A DNA stretch of 64,000 nucleotides from an uncultured Acidobacteriota bacterium (GCA_903873705.1 CAIQPK010000086.1:87059-151058); one strand, 5' to 3'; numbered from the stretch's first letter, positions 54,461 to 63,472 are shown. Numbers and translations are program-made. Notes: generated by a model not told the origin, from the sequence alone.

Positions 54461-54490
54461 TAATCTCTAGTCTCTATTTTCTAATCTCTG
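54461..54490 (+). repeat. Pyrimidine-rich tandem tract upstream of truB
   Basis: TAATCTCTAGTCTCTATTTT then CTAATCTCT: three imperfect TCTCTA units ending 4 bases before the truB ATG, occupying the place where a ribosome binding site would be. Confidence 0.75.
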
Positions 54491-54494
54491 CCCT

Positions 54495-55367
54495 ATGAAC
54501 GGTCTCATCATCATCGATAAACCCGCCGGCATCACTTCGCACGACGTCGTCAGCATCGTGCGCCGCGCCACCGGCGAGCGCTCGGTCGGCCACCTCGGCA
54601 CCCTCGACCCCATGGCCACCGGCGTCCTCCCTCTGCTGCTCGGCAAATACACTCGCCTCGCGCAGTTCTTCGGAGCGGCAGAAAAGCATTACACCGGCAC
54701 CATCCGCTGCGGCTACGCTACGGACACCTACGACGCCGAAGGCCAGCCCACCACGCTCCCCATGCCGCTCACCCTCTCGCTCGATCAACTCCGCGAGCTC
54801 GCCAAAAAATTCAACGGCGAAATGGACCAGGTCCCACCCATCTACTCCGCCAAAAAAATCAACGGCGTTCCCGCGCACAAGCTCGCTCGCCAGGGCAAGG
54901 AAGTCCCCGTCAAACCGGCCCGCATCACCATCCACAGGTTCACGCTCGATTCGCTCCAGGACGACACGCTCACCTTCACCATGCATGTCTCCGCCGGCGG
55001 TTACGTCCGTTCCGTCGCGCACGAGCTCGGCCAGCACGCCGGCTGCGGCGCCCACCTCACAAGCCTCCGCCGCACCCAGGCCGGCGCCTTCACCCTCGCG
55101 CAGTCCATCACCATTGACGACCTAAAGACCCTCACCCCCGCCGAAATCGAAGCCCGCTTACCCCATCCTCAAACGCTGCTGCCGGAAATGCCCTCGGTCA
55201 TCGTCGACGAACACACCGCCGGGCGCATCCGCAACGGCATCGCCGTCAACCTTCCCGAGTTCTCGAACGCGCCGCTGGTAAAAGCCTTCGCCTCCCAGCG
55301 CGACCTCCTCGCCATCACCAAACGCATAGCCGGCACGCTGATGCAGCCCACCGTCGTGCTGGGTTAG
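54495..55367 (+). CDS. truB: tRNA pseudouridine(55) synthase TruB
   Basis: A 290-residue enzyme making pseudouridine 55 in the T loop. GLIIIDKPAGITSHDVVSIV, then the catalytic Asp in VGHLGTLDPMATGVLPLLLG, YTGTIRCGYATDTYDAEGQP, and QVPPIYSAKKINGVPAHKLA are the family motifs; a C-terminal PUA-like portion follows. ATG 54495 has no visible Shine-Dalgarno sequence because a tandem tract abuts it. Confidence 0.96.
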   Translation: MNGLIIIDKPAGITSHDVVSIVRRATGERSVGHLGTLDPMATGVLPLLLGKYTRLAQFFGAAEKHYTGTIRCGYATDTYDAEGQPTTLPMPLTLSLDQLRELAKKFNGEMDQVPPIYSAKKINGVPAHKLARQGKEVPVKPARITIHRFTLDSLQDDTLTFTMHVSAGGYVRSVAHELGQHAGCGAHLTSLRRTQAGAFTLAQSITIDDLKTLTPAEIEARLPHPQTLLPEMPSVIVDEHTAGRIRNGIAVNLPEFSNAPLVKAFASQRDLLAITKRIAGTLMQPTVVLG

Positions 55368-55425
55368 GGAAGGCTGCTCGTCGGTAAGGCATTTACCTGT
55401 AATATGTAAGGAGGAGCATTCCTCA

Positions 55426-55698
55426 ATGCCAACCTCATCCAGCAAATCCATGACCACCGTTGAAGCGACCGTTTCCTCCAAGGGGCAGATTACGCTCCCG
55501 AGTGAACTGCGCAAGCGCTTCGGTATCCGCAAGGGAAGCCGTGTACGGTTCTGCATCCCCGTAAGCGGCCCGGTTGAAGTCGAACCAGTGCGCTACACGA
55601 TCAAAGACCTATGGCGCCTGGCCGACGAGGGTCCAAAACCGACGCGTGTCATGAGCTTTGAAGAAATGAACGCAGCCAAGGCGCGAAGGAAAGGGTAA
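55426..55698 (+). CDS. AbrB/MazE-type antitoxin
   Basis: A 90-residue swapped-hairpin DNA-binding protein: TVEATVSSKGQITLPSELRK followed by RFGIRKGSRVRFCI is the AbrB/SpoVT fold; the C-terminal half (IKDLWRLADEGPKPTRVMSF) is acidic to neutral and would wrap the toxin. ATG 55426 follows AAGGAGG. Its stop overlaps the PIN gene start by one base. Confidence 0.92.
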   Translation: MPTSSSKSMTTVEATVSSKGQITLPSELRKRFGIRKGSRVRFCIPVSGPVEVEPVRYTIKDLWRLADEGPKPTRVMSFEEMNAAKARRKG

Positions 55699-56087
55699 TG
55701 ATCGCCGCTGACACGAACGTGTGGGCGCGGGCCTACCTGAATGACGATGCCCGCCAAGCCCGGCAGGCTCGCGAAACCATCGAAGCGGCGTGCGACGGGG
55801 AAGGTGTTTTCATCTCGCTACTGGTACTAGCGGAACTCTACTGGGTATTGGCTGCAACCTGGGAGAAAAGGCGCGTCCTGGAGACCCTTGAGCATATCCT
55901 CAGCACCGACGGGGTGATCGTGGAATCCCGCGGGCTTACGCAGCGAGCCTTGAAAGAAGCACGAGCAGGTGCGCCAGGCTTTGCCGACCGGCTCATCGCC
56001 GAGGTCGCCTTCGCCGAAGGTGCGCGAGAGGTTGTCACCTTCGATAAAACCTTCGCCCGGCAGCCCCGAGTGCGCCGATTGCATTAG
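55698..56087 (+). CDS. PIN-domain toxin (VapC-like ribonuclease)
   Basis: A 129-residue PIN domain. Acidic active-site residues: Asp in MIAADTNVWARAYLNDD, Glu in ISLLVLAELYWVLA, Asp in APGFADRLIAEVAFAEGARE and Asp in VVTFDKTFARQ. Cleaves RNA in characterised VapC proteins. Forms a type II module with the AbrB-type antitoxin directly upstream; no operator palindrome is obvious. Confidence 0.93.
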   Translation: MIAADTNVWARAYLNDDARQARQARETIEAACDGEGVFISLLVLAELYWVLAATWEKRRVLETLEHILSTDGVIVESRGLTQRALKEARAGAPGFADRLIAEVAFAEGAREVVTFDKTFARQPRVRRLH

Positions 56088-56101
56088 AGCGGCTCCACAC
56101 C

Positions 56102-56812
56102 TTACTTCTTCAACATCCCCAAAATCAGCCCCTCAACATTCTTCGCCACCTGCACATCCCCGGCCGCCGTCGGATGCACGCCATCATCCTGAATGAACCC
56201 CGGCACCCCATAAACATCCTTGTAGATCAGCGGCAGCACCGCCACGCCATTCTTCTTCGCCACCGCCGGGAAAATGGCGTTGAACCGCGACACATAATCC
56301 GCTCCATAAGAAGGCGGCAGCGAAATCCCCGCCAGCGCCACCGTTGTCCCACTCTTCTTCAGGGTCGCGACGATCTCGTCCAGCGCCGCCTGCGTGTCCC
56401 CAATCCGCAACCCCCGCAGCCCGTCATTGCCGCCAAACTCCACCACCACCACCGCCGGCTTCAGCGCGAGCACCCGTTCCACGCGCGCCAGCCCGTCCTT
56501 GGTCGTCTCACCGCTCACGCCCATATTTACCACGCGATAGCGATAGCCCTTCGCATCGAGGTCCCGCTGCATATCCGCCGGATAATTCTTGTCCGGATCG
56601 ACCCCCAGCCCCGCGGTGATGCTGTCGCCAAAGCACACAATCGCCGGCCGCTTGTCGGCCATGTCCGACGCCACCGGCGCCATCGGGTCGGAATTAATAG
56701 CAGCCGCCGGCGTCACCAGAGCATCTGTCTTACCAGTGTCGCCAGACTTCGCCGCGCCGCCGTTGCAACCGCAAACCACCGCTAGAATGAGTAGCAAGCC
56801 AATTCGTTTCAC
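56102..56812 (-). CDS. Arylesterase/TesA-like SGNH hydrolase lipoprotein
   Basis: A 236-residue exported GDSL/SGNH esterase. GTG 56812 gives MKRIGLLLILAVVCGC, a lipoprotein signal. Catalytic blocks: Ser in AIVCFGDSITAGLGVDPDKN, Gly in VVNMGVSGETTKDG, Asn in VVVEFGGNDGLRGL, and Asp/His in FIQDDGVHPTAAGDVQVAKN. Closest known type is TesA/arylesterase. It is divergent, 28 bases apart, from a YbbA-like ATPase, as in the E. coli tesA-ybbAP locus. Confidence 0.92.
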   Translation of the reverse strand: MKRIGLLLILAVVCGCNGGAAKSGDTGKTDALVTPAAAINSDPMAPVASDMADKRPAIVCFGDSITAGLGVDPDKNYPADMQRDLDAKGYRYRVVNMGVSGETTKDGLARVERVLALKPAVVVVEFGGNDGLRGLRIGDTQAALDEIVATLKKSGTTVALAGISLPPSYGADYVSRFNAIFPAVAKKNGVAVLPLIYKDVYGVPGFIQDDGVHPTAAGDVQVAKNVEGLILGMLKK

Positions 56813-56840
56813 ATCCTCGATTCTACCCAGAGAGCATCCG

Positions 56841-57566
56841 TTGCCCGAAGCCACCACAGCCCCAGCCGCCAGCATGATCGCCGTCGAAGCCCTCCGCAAG
56901 AGCCTCCGCACCGGCTCCACCACGGTCGACATCCTCAAAGGCATCGACTTCACTATCGCGCCGGGCGAGTTCGTCGCCATCATGGGCGCGTCGGGCTCCG
57001 GAAAATCCACGCTCCTCGGCCTGCTCGCCGGCCTCGACAACCCCACCTCCGGCAACGTCTCGCTCAACGGCGTCGCCATCAGCTACCTCGCCGAAGACAA
57101 GCTAGCCCAACTCCGCGGCCGCACCATCGGCTTCGTCTTCCAGAGCTACCAACTCATCCCCACGCTCACCGCGCTCGAAAACGTCCTGCTCCCTTACGAA
57201 CTCAACGACGAATCCGGCGACCGCAAAGCCGGTCTCACCCGCGCCCGCGACCTGCTCACCTCAGTCGGCCTCTCCGCCCGCATGGACCACTACCCCGTGC
57301 AGCTCTCCGGCGGCGAGCAGCAGCGCGTCGCCCTCGCCCGAGCCTTCATCCTCCGCCCGCCCATCGTTTTGGCTGACGAGCCAACCGGCAACCTCGACAC
57401 CGCCAACGGCCAGCACATCTTGGACCTCCTTCTCTCGCTCAACAGCCGCGAAGGCACCACCCTCGTCCTCGTCACGCACGATCCAGCTCTCGCCGCCCAC
57501 GCTTCCCGCCGTATCGTCCTGCGTGACGGCCTCGTCATCTCCGACGAACGCACGCAGGCCTCGTAA
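56841..57566 (+). CDS. YbbA-like ABC transporter ATP-binding protein
   Basis: About 241 residues from TTG 56841 (ATG 56874 is the alternative). Walker A VAIMGASGSGKSTLLGLLAG, Q-loop GFVFQSYQLIPTLTALENVL, signature VQLSGGEQQRVALARAFIL, Walker B PPIVLADEPTGNLDT, switch His LVTHDPALAAH. It is 2 bases upstream of an FtsX-type permease and divergent from the TesA-like esterase. Confidence 0.93.
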   Translation: MPEATTAPAASMIAVEALRKSLRTGSTTVDILKGIDFTIAPGEFVAIMGASGSGKSTLLGLLAGLDNPTSGNVSLNGVAISYLAEDKLAQLRGRTIGFVFQSYQLIPTLTALENVLLPYELNDESGDRKAGLTRARDLLTSVGLSARMDHYPVQLSGGEQQRVALARAFILRPPIVLADEPTGNLDTANGQHILDLLLSLNSREGTTLVLVTHDPALAAHASRRIVLRDGLVISDERTQAS

Positions 57567-57568
57567 CG

Positions 57569-60196
57569 ATGCCCAGCCTCAGCTACAACACCGCCGCCCG
57601 CATCGCCTCGCGCGAGCTCCGCTCCTCCCCCGGCAAGTTCACCTTCGTCGTCCTCTCCGTAGCCATCGGCGTAGCCGCGCTCACCGGCGTCCGCGGCTTC
57701 TCGGCCTCCTTCCGTTCCATGCTCACCCTTCGCGCCCGCAGCATCATGGCCGGAGACCTCTCCGCCCGCACCTCGCAAGTCCCCTCCGCCAGTCAGCAAG
57801 CGGCGCTCGCACAAATCGCCAAAGAAGGCACCGCCGCTACCCAGGTCACCGAGTTCAGCTCCATGGCCTCGTCGCCCACCTCGCTCGACCCGCTCCTCGT
57901 CAGCATCAAGGCCGTCGATCCGGCCGAGTACCCGTTCTACGGCAGCGTCGACCTCGCCCCCACGCAACCCATCGCGCAAGCCCTCACGCCCACCACGGTC
58001 GCCGTAGGCGACGACCTCCTCATCCGCCTCCACCTCAAACTCGGGGACTCGCTCAAGCTCGGCAACGCCGTCTACCGCATCACCGCCACGGTCATCAATG
58101 AGCCCGACCGCCTCGGCGGCAGCTTCGCCGCCGGCCCCCGCGTCCTCATGTCCGACGCCGCACTCGATCGCGCCGGCCTCATGGCCTTCGGCTCCCGCGC
58201 CAGCCGCCGCTACCTGTTCAAAATGCCGCAATCAAAACCCGGTCAAGCCAGCTCAGACCAGGCCGTAGCCGCCCTCAAGGCCCGCCTCGAAACCCTCTTC
58301 CCCGAAGCTCTCATCACCGACTACCGCGAAGCCAACCCCGCCCTCACCCGCGGCCTCGACAACGCCACCGGCCTCCTCTCGCTCATGTCCCTCGTCGCCC
58401 TGGTCCTCGGCGCCGTCGGCGTAGCCATGGCCATGCGCTCCCACCTCCAGCAGCGCCTCGACTCCATCGCCATCATGAAGTCTCTCGGCGCGCGCTCCGG
58501 CCACGTCATCCGCATCTACGTCATCCAGACGCTGCTCCTGGGCCTGGCCGGAGGTCTCCTCGGCGTCCTACTCGGCCTCGGCGTGCAGCTGGTCTTCCCG
58601 CTCTTCATCGGCAAGCTCCTTGGCATCACACCCGGCTTCCACGTCGACCTCAACGCTACCGCCATCGGCCTCGGCGCCGGCCTGCTCACCACGCTGCTCT
58701 TCACGCTCCCTCCTTTGCTGGACATCAGAAATGTCCGCCCCATCCTCATCCTCCGCCGCGCCGTCGAAGTCTCCGACGACCCCTTCACCACCCGCCTCTT
58801 CCGCAAGCTGCGCGCCTCGGTCGCGCAGATCGGTGCGATGGCCCTCATCCTCGCCGGCCTCATCTTCCTCGCCACCCGCGTATCCGACTCCGCCCAAATC
58901 GGCTGGCTCTTTGCCGCCGGTCTCGTCATCATCCTGCTCGTTCTCCTCGGCATGTCGTGGCTAACCCTCCGCCTCCTCCGCCTCTTCCTCTCGCGTACGC
59001 GCCTCGGCCTCCCGTCGGTCCTGCGCCACGGCCTCGCCAACCTCTATCGCCCCGGCAATCCCTCCGCCGCCCTCCTCGCCGCGCTCGGCCTTGGCGTCAT
59101 GCAGATCATGACCGTCTACTTCGTTCAGCAGGCCGTCGTGCGCGAGCTCAGCGTCTCCATCGCCAACAACATTCCCAACATCTTCCTGGTCGACATCGCC
59201 ACCGCTGAAGTCGAACCCATCCGCAAGCTCCTCCTCGCGCAGCCTGAAGTCCACGGCCAGCCCGAGCTCATCCCCGTCGTCGGCGGCCGCCTCACCGCCA
59301 TCAACGGCAAAGCCGACGACCGCCCCGCCACCGACACCGGCAGCGACCGCCCCCGCCAGCGCCTCACCCGCCTCCGCAACGTCAACCTCACCTGGGCCCC
59401 CGACCCCGCAGCCCCACCCCCCGGCGCCCAGGTCGTCCAGGGCAAGTGGTGGACAGCCCAGCAAGCCGCCGACGGCGCCACCCACCCCATCCTCGCGATC
59501 GAGCAGACCGTAGCCACCCGCCTCCGCGTCCACCCCGGCGACACCCTCACCTTCGGCGTGCAAGACACCACCTTCACCGCCACCATCGCCGCCATCTACG
59601 TCTCCGATAGCCAGCACACCTACTCCCGCGCCGAGTACGTTCTCCCCGAGCCCGAGCTGCGCAATCTCTCCGTCATCTGGTACGGCGGCGTCCACTGCGA
59701 CCCCGCCCAAACCACCGCCCTCGAGCGCACCCTCTACGCCGCCTACCCCACCGTCACCGTCATCAACGTCGCCGCCACGCTCGAAGTCATCCGCCAGGTC
59801 ATCCTGCAGATCACCTACGTCATTCAATTCCTCGCCGGATTCAGCATCTTCGCCGGCATCGTCATCCTGGCGAGCTCCATCGCCGGCACCCGCTACCGCC
59901 GCATCCGCGAAGTCGTCGTCCTCAAAACCCTCGGAGCGACACGTCCCCGCATCGCGGCCATCTTCTCCATCGAGTTCGCCGTCCTCGGCCTCATCGCTGC
60001 CACCGTCGGAGTCATCTTCGCCAACATCGTCTCGCGCCTGGTCCTCACCCGCGCGCTGAAGATCGACTACCACTTCCAACCCGGCCTTACGCTTTTCGCC
60101 CTCGGGCTCACGGCGTTGCTCACCATCGCCGCCGGCTGGTTGGCCAGCCACCGCATCCTCGGCCAGAAGCCCCTTGAAGTTCTCCGCGAAGAGTAG
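57569..60196 (+). CDS. YbbP-like ABC permease (double FtsX domain)
   Basis: An 875-residue permease with two FtsX modules: N-terminal helix (FTFVVLSVAIGVAALTGVRG), a periplasmic MacB_PCD-like domain, three helices around GLLSLMSLVALVLGAVGVAM and GHVIRIYVIQTLLLGLAGGL, further helices (ALILAGLIFLATRV, LFAAGLVIILLVLLGMSW), a second periplasmic part, and three C-terminal helices (FLAGFSIFAGIVILASSIAG, AVLGLIAATVGVIFANIVSR, GLTALLTIAAGWLASHRIL). Length and layout fit YbbP. A role in lipid or envelope export is suspected for the family, not proven. Confidence 0.92.
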   Translation: MPSLSYNTAARIASRELRSSPGKFTFVVLSVAIGVAALTGVRGFSASFRSMLTLRARSIMAGDLSARTSQVPSASQQAALAQIAKEGTAATQVTEFSSMASSPTSLDPLLVSIKAVDPAEYPFYGSVDLAPTQPIAQALTPTTVAVGDDLLIRLHLKLGDSLKLGNAVYRITATVINEPDRLGGSFAAGPRVLMSDAALDRAGLMAFGSRASRRYLFKMPQSKPGQASSDQAVAALKARLETLFPEALITDYREANPALTRGLDNATGLLSLMSLVALVLGAVGVAMAMRSHLQQRLDSIAIMKSLGARSGHVIRIYVIQTLLLGLAGGLLGVLLGLGVQLVFPLFIGKLLGITPGFHVDLNATAIGLGAGLLTTLLFTLPPLLDIRNVRPILILRRAVEVSDDPFTTRLFRKLRASVAQIGAMALILAGLIFLATRVSDSAQIGWLFAAGLVIILLVLLGMSWLTLRLLRLFLSRTRLGLPSVLRHGLANLYRPGNPSAALLAALGLGVMQIMTVYFVQQAVVRELSVSIANNIPNIFLVDIATAEVEPIRKLLLAQPEVHGQPELIPVVGGRLTAINGKADDRPATDTGSDRPRQRLTRLRNVNLTWAPDPAAPPPGAQVVQGKWWTAQQAADGATHPILAIEQTVATRLRVHPGDTLTFGVQDTTFTATIAAIYVSDSQHTYSRAEYVLPEPELRNLSVIWYGGVHCDPAQTTALERTLYAAYPTVTVINVAATLEVIRQVILQITYVIQFLAGFSIFAGIVILASSIAGTRYRRIREVVVLKTLGATRPRIAAIFSIEFAVLGLIAATVGVIFANIVSRLVLTRALKIDYHFQPGLTLFALGLTALLTIAAGWLASHRILGQKPLEVLREE

Positions 60197-60243
60197 CCAT
60201 CTCTAGAACATGTCCTCCCGTCCCGCCCCAACCCTCTTGAATT

Positions 60244-60282
60244 GTCATTCCGTAGCGCAGCGAAGGAATCTGCTTCTCGCCC
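60244..60282 (+). repeat. Dispersed repeat, family R2, copy 4
   Basis: GTCATTCCGTAGCGCAGCGA then AGGAATCTGCTTCTCGCCC. In the 186-base gap between the YbbP-like permease and the CelD-type gene. Confidence 0.85.
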
Positions 60283-60381
60283 CTGCTCGGCATCACACCC
60301 GGTGTCTTACCACTTTCGCCGTGCCGGTACCCGGACAGGACCATTTTCCCGCGGTATCCCCGCTTGTATCCTGAAAGCACC

Positions 60382-61518
60382 ATGTCACCCGCGGCCCGGC
60401 CTTTTCCTGAATCCCTGCAAACAAAGTGGTACCGAGGCCTCAGTGGCATGGACGAACTCCGGCGCGACTGGCAATCCCTGGATACCACCCCTTCGCTCCT
60501 CACCAGCTACGCCTGGCACCGCGCCACCGCCCAACACCTCATCGCCGACCCCACCGAGCTGTGGCTTTGCCGCATCGCCAATGCCGCAAACCAACCCCTC
60601 GCCATCATTCCCGTCCACGCCACGCGCATGGCCATCGGCGAGTTCGGCTTCCGCAACACCCTCTCCCTCGACTGGAACGCGCATTTCCCGCTCTTCGACT
60701 TTCCCGTCGCCGTCGGAGCTGACCCCGAGGTCGTCGCCCAAGCCCTCGCCGCCGCCTTCCGCACCCACCCCTACCCCTGGCAGGTCATTTACTGGGGCCG
60801 CGTCCTCGCCACCAGCAACGCCGCCCGCATCGCGAGCGCCATGCCCACCGCACGCACGCTCATCGAGGACGCCGAGCCCTGCCACATTCTCGACGTTCAC
60901 CAGGAGCAAGATGAAACCGGTCTACCCAGGCCGTATACCTTCGCGTCGAAAAATCTGAAAGCCCTCCTGACCCAGGGCCGCAATCGCCTCGCAAAACTCG
61001 GACCGCTCCAAATCAGAAAATCACCTCCTACGCAGGACACCGAAGCCTTCCTCGCCGAGTTCCTGCGCGTCGAAGGCGCAGGCTGGAAGGGCGACGCCGG
61101 CACCGCCGCCAGCTTCTCGCCGCCCTTCGTCGCACTCATGCGCGCCCTCGTCGCCTCGGCAGATCCGGCAATCCAGGCGGAGATGGTGCTACTCTACTGC
61201 GGCGAAGACGCCGTCGCCGCACAGTTCTGCATCACGGCCGGGCGCACCGTCTTCACGTCCAAGCAGGGTTACGACGAGCGCTTCGCCAGGATGCACCCGG
61301 GCCACGTGCTCACTTCCATGCTCCTCGCTGAAGGCAAACTCAACGACCACCTCGACGTCGTCAACTTCATCAGCGGCATGGCGTGGCGACAACCCTATCG
61401 CCCTCTGGAACTCCCCACGCTCGACATCGTCCTCTTCCGTTCGCGTCCGCAACGCGACTGGACCCTGCTGCGCCGCGCCGCATCGCGGGCCAAGCGAAAG
61501 CTTCTGAACAAAGACTGA
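60382..61518 (+). CDS. CelD/BcsL-type GNAT acetyltransferase
   Basis: A 378-residue protein with the GNAT_acetyltransf_6 (CelD) domain in the C-terminal half: ALLTQGRNRLAKLGPLQIRK, FLRVEGAGWKGDAGTAASFS, VLLYCGEDAVAAQFCITAGR and FTSKQGYDERFARMHPGHVL. CelD-type proteins are associated with cellulose and other exopolysaccharide synthesis and lipid A acylation-like steps. Substrate here is unknown. ATG 60382 chosen over TTG 60364. Confidence 0.88.
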   Translation: MSPAARPFPESLQTKWYRGLSGMDELRRDWQSLDTTPSLLTSYAWHRATAQHLIADPTELWLCRIANAANQPLAIIPVHATRMAIGEFGFRNTLSLDWNAHFPLFDFPVAVGADPEVVAQALAAAFRTHPYPWQVIYWGRVLATSNAARIASAMPTARTLIEDAEPCHILDVHQEQDETGLPRPYTFASKNLKALLTQGRNRLAKLGPLQIRKSPPTQDTEAFLAEFLRVEGAGWKGDAGTAASFSPPFVALMRALVASADPAIQAEMVLLYCGEDAVAAQFCITAGRTVFTSKQGYDERFARMHPGHVLTSMLLAEGKLNDHLDVVNFISGMAWRQPYRPLELPTLDIVLFRSRPQRDWTLLRRAASRAKRKLLNKD

Positions 61519-61633
61519 AGCGGCGCACGCCAACCCACGCGCCTTGACCCCACCAGCCATCCCCCGTACACTCAGTGAGGCGGCTGATTGTGGCTCCCGC
61601 CGAGCCTGCAGCTGCCGTAAAACTCGTCTGTAT

Positions 61634-61707
61634 TGCCCTCTCGTTCAATGGTAGGACTAGCGACTCTGACTCGCTCGATCGGGGTTCGAATCCCTGGGGG
61701 GCAACCA
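61634..61707 (+). tRNA. tRNA-Gln (anticodon CTG)
   Basis: A 74-base cloverleaf with encoded CCA. Acceptor TGCCCTC pairs with GGGGGCA; D arm GTTC/GGAC; anticodon stem AGCGA/TCGCT with loop CTCTGAC (anticodon CTG, codon CAG); T arm CGGGG-TTCGAAT-CCCTG. It is the probable attachment site of the element that begins with the integrase 254 bases downstream; the 3' half of the tRNA would be the left att sequence. Confidence 0.95.
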
Positions 61708-61716
61708 AAAGCATGT

Positions 61717-61745
61717 AAACGCGCCCGCGAGGCGCGTTTTTCTTT
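61717..61745 (+). terminator. Terminator after tRNA-Gln
   Basis: A 9-bp stem AAACGCGCC (61717-61725) / GGCGCGTTT (61731-61739) with a 5-base loop and the tail TTTCTTTG, 9 bases past the tRNA. Confidence 0.9.
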
Positions 61746-61890
61746 GTCCGCTTTTGCGCCTCTCTGGACTTCCTCGGACTCCAATAAGCTAAACAAAAGA
61801 AACACTTTATATGTAATAGTGCTTGACTGAGACACAGAAAACCACGTCCGAGGAGGTGCGCGTAGGTGCGAGGACAGCCAGCCCTAAATT

Positions 61891-61931
61891 GGGGTACGGA
61901 TAGGGGTACAATTTGCTCAGAAGTGGGGTAC
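61891..61931 (+). repeat. Three GGGGTAC repeats upstream of the integrase
   Basis: GGGGTAC occurs at 61891-61897, 61903-61909 and 61925-61931, all in direct orientation within 41 bases and ending 30 bases before the integrase start. Spacing and position fit integrase arm-type sites or an autoregulatory region; this is inference. Confidence 0.55.
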
Positions 61932-61961
61932 GAAACCCCCGATCCCTAAAGGAGGCCCAAA

Positions 61962-63188
61962 ATGGCGTTGACGGATACCGCGATCCGGGGAGCAAAGCCC
62001 GGTACGAAACCATTCAAGTTGTACGACCGGGAGGGCCTGTTCCTTCTAATCAATCCCAGCGGATCGAAACTCTGGCGCTGGCGCTACAAGTTCGATGGCA
62101 AAGAGAAGCTCATGGCGTTGGGGGAATACCCACTCGTCGGTCTCGCCCAGGCGCGAGAACTTCATCTCGCAGCTCGCAAGAGCATGGTTGCTGGTACCGA
62201 TCCGATGGCCGAGCGCAAGGCCGAGGGTGAAGCCAAGCAGAAGGAAATTGAGGCTCGACAGCGTGAGGCCGAGAACAGCTTCGAGAATGTAGCCCGTGAG
62301 TGGTGGAAGTGGTGGTTGATCGGCAAGTCGCCTCGACACGCCGATACCACGATGCGGCGTATGGAAGCTGACGTGTTCCCCGCGTATGGACACAAGCCCA
62401 TCAATGCGGTGACGGCGGCTGATGTCCGACAGCTCATGATCGCGGTCGAAAAGCGGGATGCAAGGGACGTTGCTAAACGTATCCACGAGACGACATCTCA
62501 GATTTTCCGATTTGCCATCGCTCGGGATATCGCAAGCCGCAACCCGGCAGCGGATTTCAAGCCACGGGACATCCTGGCTGAAGCTCAGACCGAAAACCGT
62601 GCCCGCGTTGATGCCAGGGACCTGCCCGAACTATTGGTAAAGATCGACGAGTACAACGGCGACGCGATAACGCGATTAGCGATCAAGTTGATGGCGTATA
62701 CGTTTGTCCGCACCAGCGAAGAGATCGAGGCCCCTTGGTCCGAGTTCGATTTGGATGAGGCGCGTTGGACGATTCCGGCGGAGCGCATGAAGATGAAGAC
62801 TCCGCATATCGTTCCGCTGTCCCGTCAATCCGTGGAAGTCTTGCGGGCGCTCAAGCAGATCACGGGCAACGGCCACTTTGTGTTTGCCGGCTCTCGCGAC
62901 AAGAAAAAGCCCATCAGCAACAACACAATCCTCTACGCTCTCTATCGGATCGGCTATCGTGATCGGATGACTGGGCATGGATTCCGTGGACTGGCATCGA
63001 CCATTCTCAACGAGAATGAGTTCGATGAGGGGCACATCGAGTTGCAGCTCGCCCATACCAAGCGCAACAAGGTCGCTGCGGCTTACAATCATGCAAAGTA
63101 CCTGAGGCAGCGCACAGAGATGATGCAATGGTGGGCGGATTATCTGGATAAACAGCTTGCTAAGGGTAGGCGGGCGCTGGCAGCCTAA
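61962..63188 (+). CDS. P4-type tyrosine recombinase/integrase
   Basis: A 408-residue integrase. An N-terminal arm-binding DUF4102 domain (LTDTAIRGAKPGTKPFKLYD, GLFLLINPSGSKLWRWRYKF) precedes a core-binding SAM-like domain and the catalytic domain with Arg in MAYTFVRTSEEIEAPWSEF (R-TS-E), His-x-x-Arg in MTGHGFRGLASTILNE, the later His in LQLAHTKRNKV and the Tyr in VAAAYNHAKYLRQR. ATG 61962 follows AAAGGAGG. It lies beside tRNA-Gln, the classical position, and probably mobilises the rightward element. Confidence 0.96.
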   Translation: MALTDTAIRGAKPGTKPFKLYDREGLFLLINPSGSKLWRWRYKFDGKEKLMALGEYPLVGLAQARELHLAARKSMVAGTDPMAERKAEGEAKQKEIEARQREAENSFENVAREWWKWWLIGKSPRHADTTMRRMEADVFPAYGHKPINAVTAADVRQLMIAVEKRDARDVAKRIHETTSQIFRFAIARDIASRNPAADFKPRDILAEAQTENRARVDARDLPELLVKIDEYNGDAITRLAIKLMAYTFVRTSEEIEAPWSEFDLDEARWTIPAERMKMKTPHIVPLSRQSVEVLRALKQITGNGHFVFAGSRDKKKPISNNTILYALYRIGYRDRMTGHGFRGLASTILNENEFDEGHIELQLAHTKRNKVAAAYNHAKYLRQRTEMMQWWADYLDKQLAKGRRALAA

Positions 63189-63472
63189 GCAAGTTTTCTT
63201 GATGGAGTCCACACTTCACCGAGCGCACGTTGCGGCCCCCGTCTGGTGCCTGGAGGTGAAAGGGCGAATCTCGAAGTAGAGATTCGCTCAACCGCCCAAT
63301 CGTTGACTTCTGATCTTACCCAGGCCACAGTGCGCGGCCCGAGTCGAACGGGCGCAGGAAAACTATCCGTGCGAATCAATGCGTAGAGGCTTGACTTCGA
63401 GAGCCCAGTAACCAGTTTCACGTCTGGCAGACGCAGGAAACTCACGTCATCCGGGGCATTTGGCACGACCAA
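63185..63472 (-). CDS. AlpA-like phage/island regulatory protein
   Basis: About 95 residues from TTG 63472 (ACGGAGG upstream; GTG 63466 or 63445 also possible). VSFLRLPDVKLVTGLSKSSL followed by YALIRTDSFPAPVRLG and TVAWVRSEVNDWAVERI is the AlpA MerR-like helix-turn-helix, a family that controls excision of P4-type islands. It is convergent with the integrase (4-base overlap). Confidence 0.85.
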   Translation of the reverse strand: MVVPNAPDDVSFLRLPDVKLVTGLSKSSLYALIRTDSFPAPVRLGPRTVAWVRSEVNDWAVERISTSRFALSPPGTRRGPQRALGEVWTPSRKLA

